A stretch of 64,000 nucleotides of DNA from Rufibacter radiotolerans (GTDB lineage Bacteria > Bacteroidota > Bacteroidia > Cytophagales > Hymenobacteraceae): the NCBI RefSeq assembly GCF_001078055.1, contig NZ_CP010777.1, positions 1,944,408 through 2,008,407 on the forward strand. The letters run 5' to 3'. The translations under genes and the position numbers were made by a program. Shown piece by piece: positions 62,822 to 64,000 of the stretch. The notes under the pieces were generated by a model. The model was given only the letters and a program-made list of their open reading frames with translations. It did not search any database and was not told the origin of the DNA. Each line of letters opens with the position of its first letter. The first letter of the stretch is position 1.

Positions 62822-63295
62822 TTATTTGACCACCAAAACCCCGTTGGCTACAAAGACAATGTCTTTCTTTGGCTGGGTAATGCTGGCAATTTCTTCTTTG
62901 CTTTTGTTGGCGTCCTGGGCCAGGTGTTTCAGGTCTTCCACGCTAGTTTCTTTTACTTTGGCGGTGCCGTCCAATATCACCGTTTTGCCAACAATGTCCT
63001 GAGGCATAAAGAAGCCGTAGTCCTTAAAGTTGACCATGATAGGCTCACCATTGGCCCTGGCCAATTTCATAAAACAGCCTTTCTTTTTGCAGACCTCCAC
63101 CACGGTTCCTTCCACTTTCCCGGTAAAAACAGAATCTGTAGCCAGTTTCGCGGTCATTTCCGGCAGTTGAATCGCTTTCTTGGCGTTCACTTTTTTACCG
63201 TAGGTCATGCCCGGCTTCGCTGCAGGAATATTGGTTTGCGCAAAGGCCACCGATAGGCTGAAAAAGGCAAACAGGAGGATAGATAGTCGTTTCAT
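62822..63295 (-). CDS. DUF4920 exported protein
   Basis: Protein of 157 residues with a signal peptide (about 1-19, LLFAFFSLSVAFA). The mature part matches DUF4920: FTGKVEGTVVEVCKKKGCFM, an OB-fold-like beta barrel with two Cys spaced for a metal or disulfide, then MVNFKDYGFFMPQDIVGK. The family is common in Bacteroidota and unassigned. ATG 63295 is chosen; the longer ORF from 63337 would push the signal peptide inward. It is monocistronic with a terminator downstream. Confidence 0.88.
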   Translation of the reverse strand: MKRLSILLFAFFSLSVAFAQTNIPAAKPGMTYGKKVNAKKAIQLPEMTAKLATDSVFTGKVEGTVVEVCKKKGCFMKLARANGEPIMVNFKDYGFFMPQDIVGKTVILDGTAKVKETSVEDLKHLAQDANKSKEEIASITQPKKDIVFVANGVLVVK

Positions 63296-63447
63296 GGGAT
63301 TAGTTCTTTTTAACAGTGTATTTTTAAGCCTTGGCATTGGCCCTTTGCACGTTAAGGACGAAGATAGATTGTTTTTAAATGGAAAAGCAATTTTGCTAAA
63401 GGTTTAACAAGCTGTTGCTTTAAGTATCTTTTCAACAAGCAGCACTT

Positions 63448-63493
63448 TGGTTTAGCCGAGTTTTACAAAAAACAGGCTTAAAACGCTAAACCA
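63448..63493. repeat. Hairpin-family copy overlapping a stop codon
   Basis: Basal TGGTTTAGC pairs with GCTAAACCA; the inner core is eroded. Its right arm contains the TAG stop (63486-63488) and last two codons of the DUF2062 gene, so the hairpin begins inside the coding region. Confidence 0.7.
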
Positions 63494-63986
63494 CTTGCGG
63501 AGCAGGCAATACGCGGTGCAGCACCTTTTTGCTGGAGAAATATAGCGCCAAACCAAAAGGCACAAAACAAAACAACCAGGCCAGAATGCCTACCAGATTG
63601 GCTACCCAGACCTGTTGCAAGGCCATTAACCAGTCCGCCTGAAACATTTGGGTGAGTTTGGTCAGGGAGAAAGGAATGGGCGTTACCGGGAAGATGTATT
63701 GCCCCAGATCCACAAAGGGCACGTAAAGGGCCAGTTGTAAGGGTTGCATAAGGTAGCCCAGCAGAATGGTAAAAGCCACATTCAAACGCAGGCGCAAAGC
63801 CCAGAAGGTACACAAAACCGTGGTCAGGCCTATAAAAGGAATCACCCCGAAACCCACGCCCAAAGAAATAGTGAGGGCCAGCTGGTGGGGCGTAAACCCT
63901 TGCTTGGCCAGCGCCAACAACGGGTTCCAAAGCTTTTTGCATAAAAATTTTCCTATACTTCCATTCACTCGTAAAAACAATTCCAT
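63486..63986 (-). CDS. DUF2062 membrane protein
   Basis: Membrane protein of 166 residues with DUF2062 features: GFTPHQLALTISLGVGFGVI, then TTVLCTFWALRLRLNVAFTI and GYLMQPLQLALYVPFVDLGQ. Four hydrophobic helices are visible. In other bacteria DUF2062 occurs alone or behind glycosyltransferase domains; its role is unknown. The gene starts at ATG 63986, 14 bp before the window's right edge, so upstream signals are outside view. Its last codons form one arm of a hairpin-family palindrome. Confidence 0.88.
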   Translation of the reverse strand: MELFLRVNGSIGKFLCKKLWNPLLALAKQGFTPHQLALTISLGVGFGVIPFIGLTTVLCTFWALRLRLNVAFTILLGYLMQPLQLALYVPFVDLGQYIFPVTPIPFSLTKLTQMFQADWLMALQQVWVANLVGILAWLFCFVPFGLALYFSSKKVLHRVLPAPQVV

Positions 63987-64000
63987 TCTTTCTAAAACTT

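Noticed and set aside
1-64000. tRNA, rRNA or CRISPR arrays
   Set aside because: No cloverleaf with a TTCGA-type arm, no rRNA-like stretch and no regularly spaced repeats were found by reading; small RNAs could be missed.

Overview
The window looks like a chromosomal segment of an aerobic member of the Bacteroidota, most likely Cytophagales, family Hymenobacteraceae (Rufibacter, Nibribacter or Pontibacter type). The reasons are family-level: an S46 dipeptidyl-peptidase, DUF2911, DUF4920 and MORN-repeat (YwqK-like) exported proteins, a GapN-type aldehyde dehydrogenase, a NagZ-like beta-lactamase fusion remnant, LytS/LytTR regulation, malate:quinone oxidoreductase, weak ribosome binding sites, and one textbook Bacteroidota promoter (TTTG, 19 bp, TATTTTTG). 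Base composition is roughly even in genes, with AT-rich gaps. The genus is inferred, not proven. I see no tRNA, rRNA, CRISPR array, prophage or intact transposase.

Layout. 1-6100: two tandem aldo/keto reductases (minus), then a GH13 alpha-glucosidase and a first TreZ (plus). 6200-13300: a candidate transmembrane terpene cyclase, DUF5996, an SDR-DUF2867 protein, a lipoprotein, a Mut7-C protein broken by one in-frame stop, a third aldo/keto reductase and MsrA. 13500-20600: a beta-lactamase-type hydrolase that has lost its GH3 catalytic domain, a PAS-LuxR regulator, an RluE-type pseudouridine synthase, a LytS/LytTR two-component pair and ThpR. 20800-24100: a SatD-DUF3307 pair behind two inverted repeats, MgtC/SapB and DUF2911. 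24170-32720: a glycogen/trehalose operon (GlgX, second TreZ, TreY-MalQ fusion). 33600-41700: GapN-type dehydrogenase, citrate synthase, PIN-PhoH, DinB, a CxxCH exported protein and YkvA. 41900-52040: S46 peptidase, DECR-like SDR, carotenoid-type desaturase, a YeeZ-like epimerase, a BaiN/HI0933 flavoprotein and an RGG-tailed DEAD-box helicase. 52570-63990: an unknown protein, AddA-like and AddB-like nucleases, Mqo, a phosphatase, DUF4920 and DUF2062.

How genes work together. GlgX debranches glycogen to maltodextrins, TreY makes the terminal alpha,alpha-1,1 bond, TreZ releases trehalose, and MalQ rebuilds short leftovers. A second TreZ sits with an alpha-glucosidase 18 kb away. AddA/AddB would process double-strand breaks. 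GltA and Mqo are TCA-cycle enzymes.

The most unusual structure is non-coding. About 25 intergenic copies of a hairpin share an apical core (GGCCTGTTTT, short loop, AAAACAGGCC), while several have copy-specific basal arms that still pair perfectly. Three copies of a larger composite repeat of about 290-330 bp (near 19670, 32930 and 49065) each contain one of these hairpins. Together they form an undescribed-looking repeat and terminator landscape.
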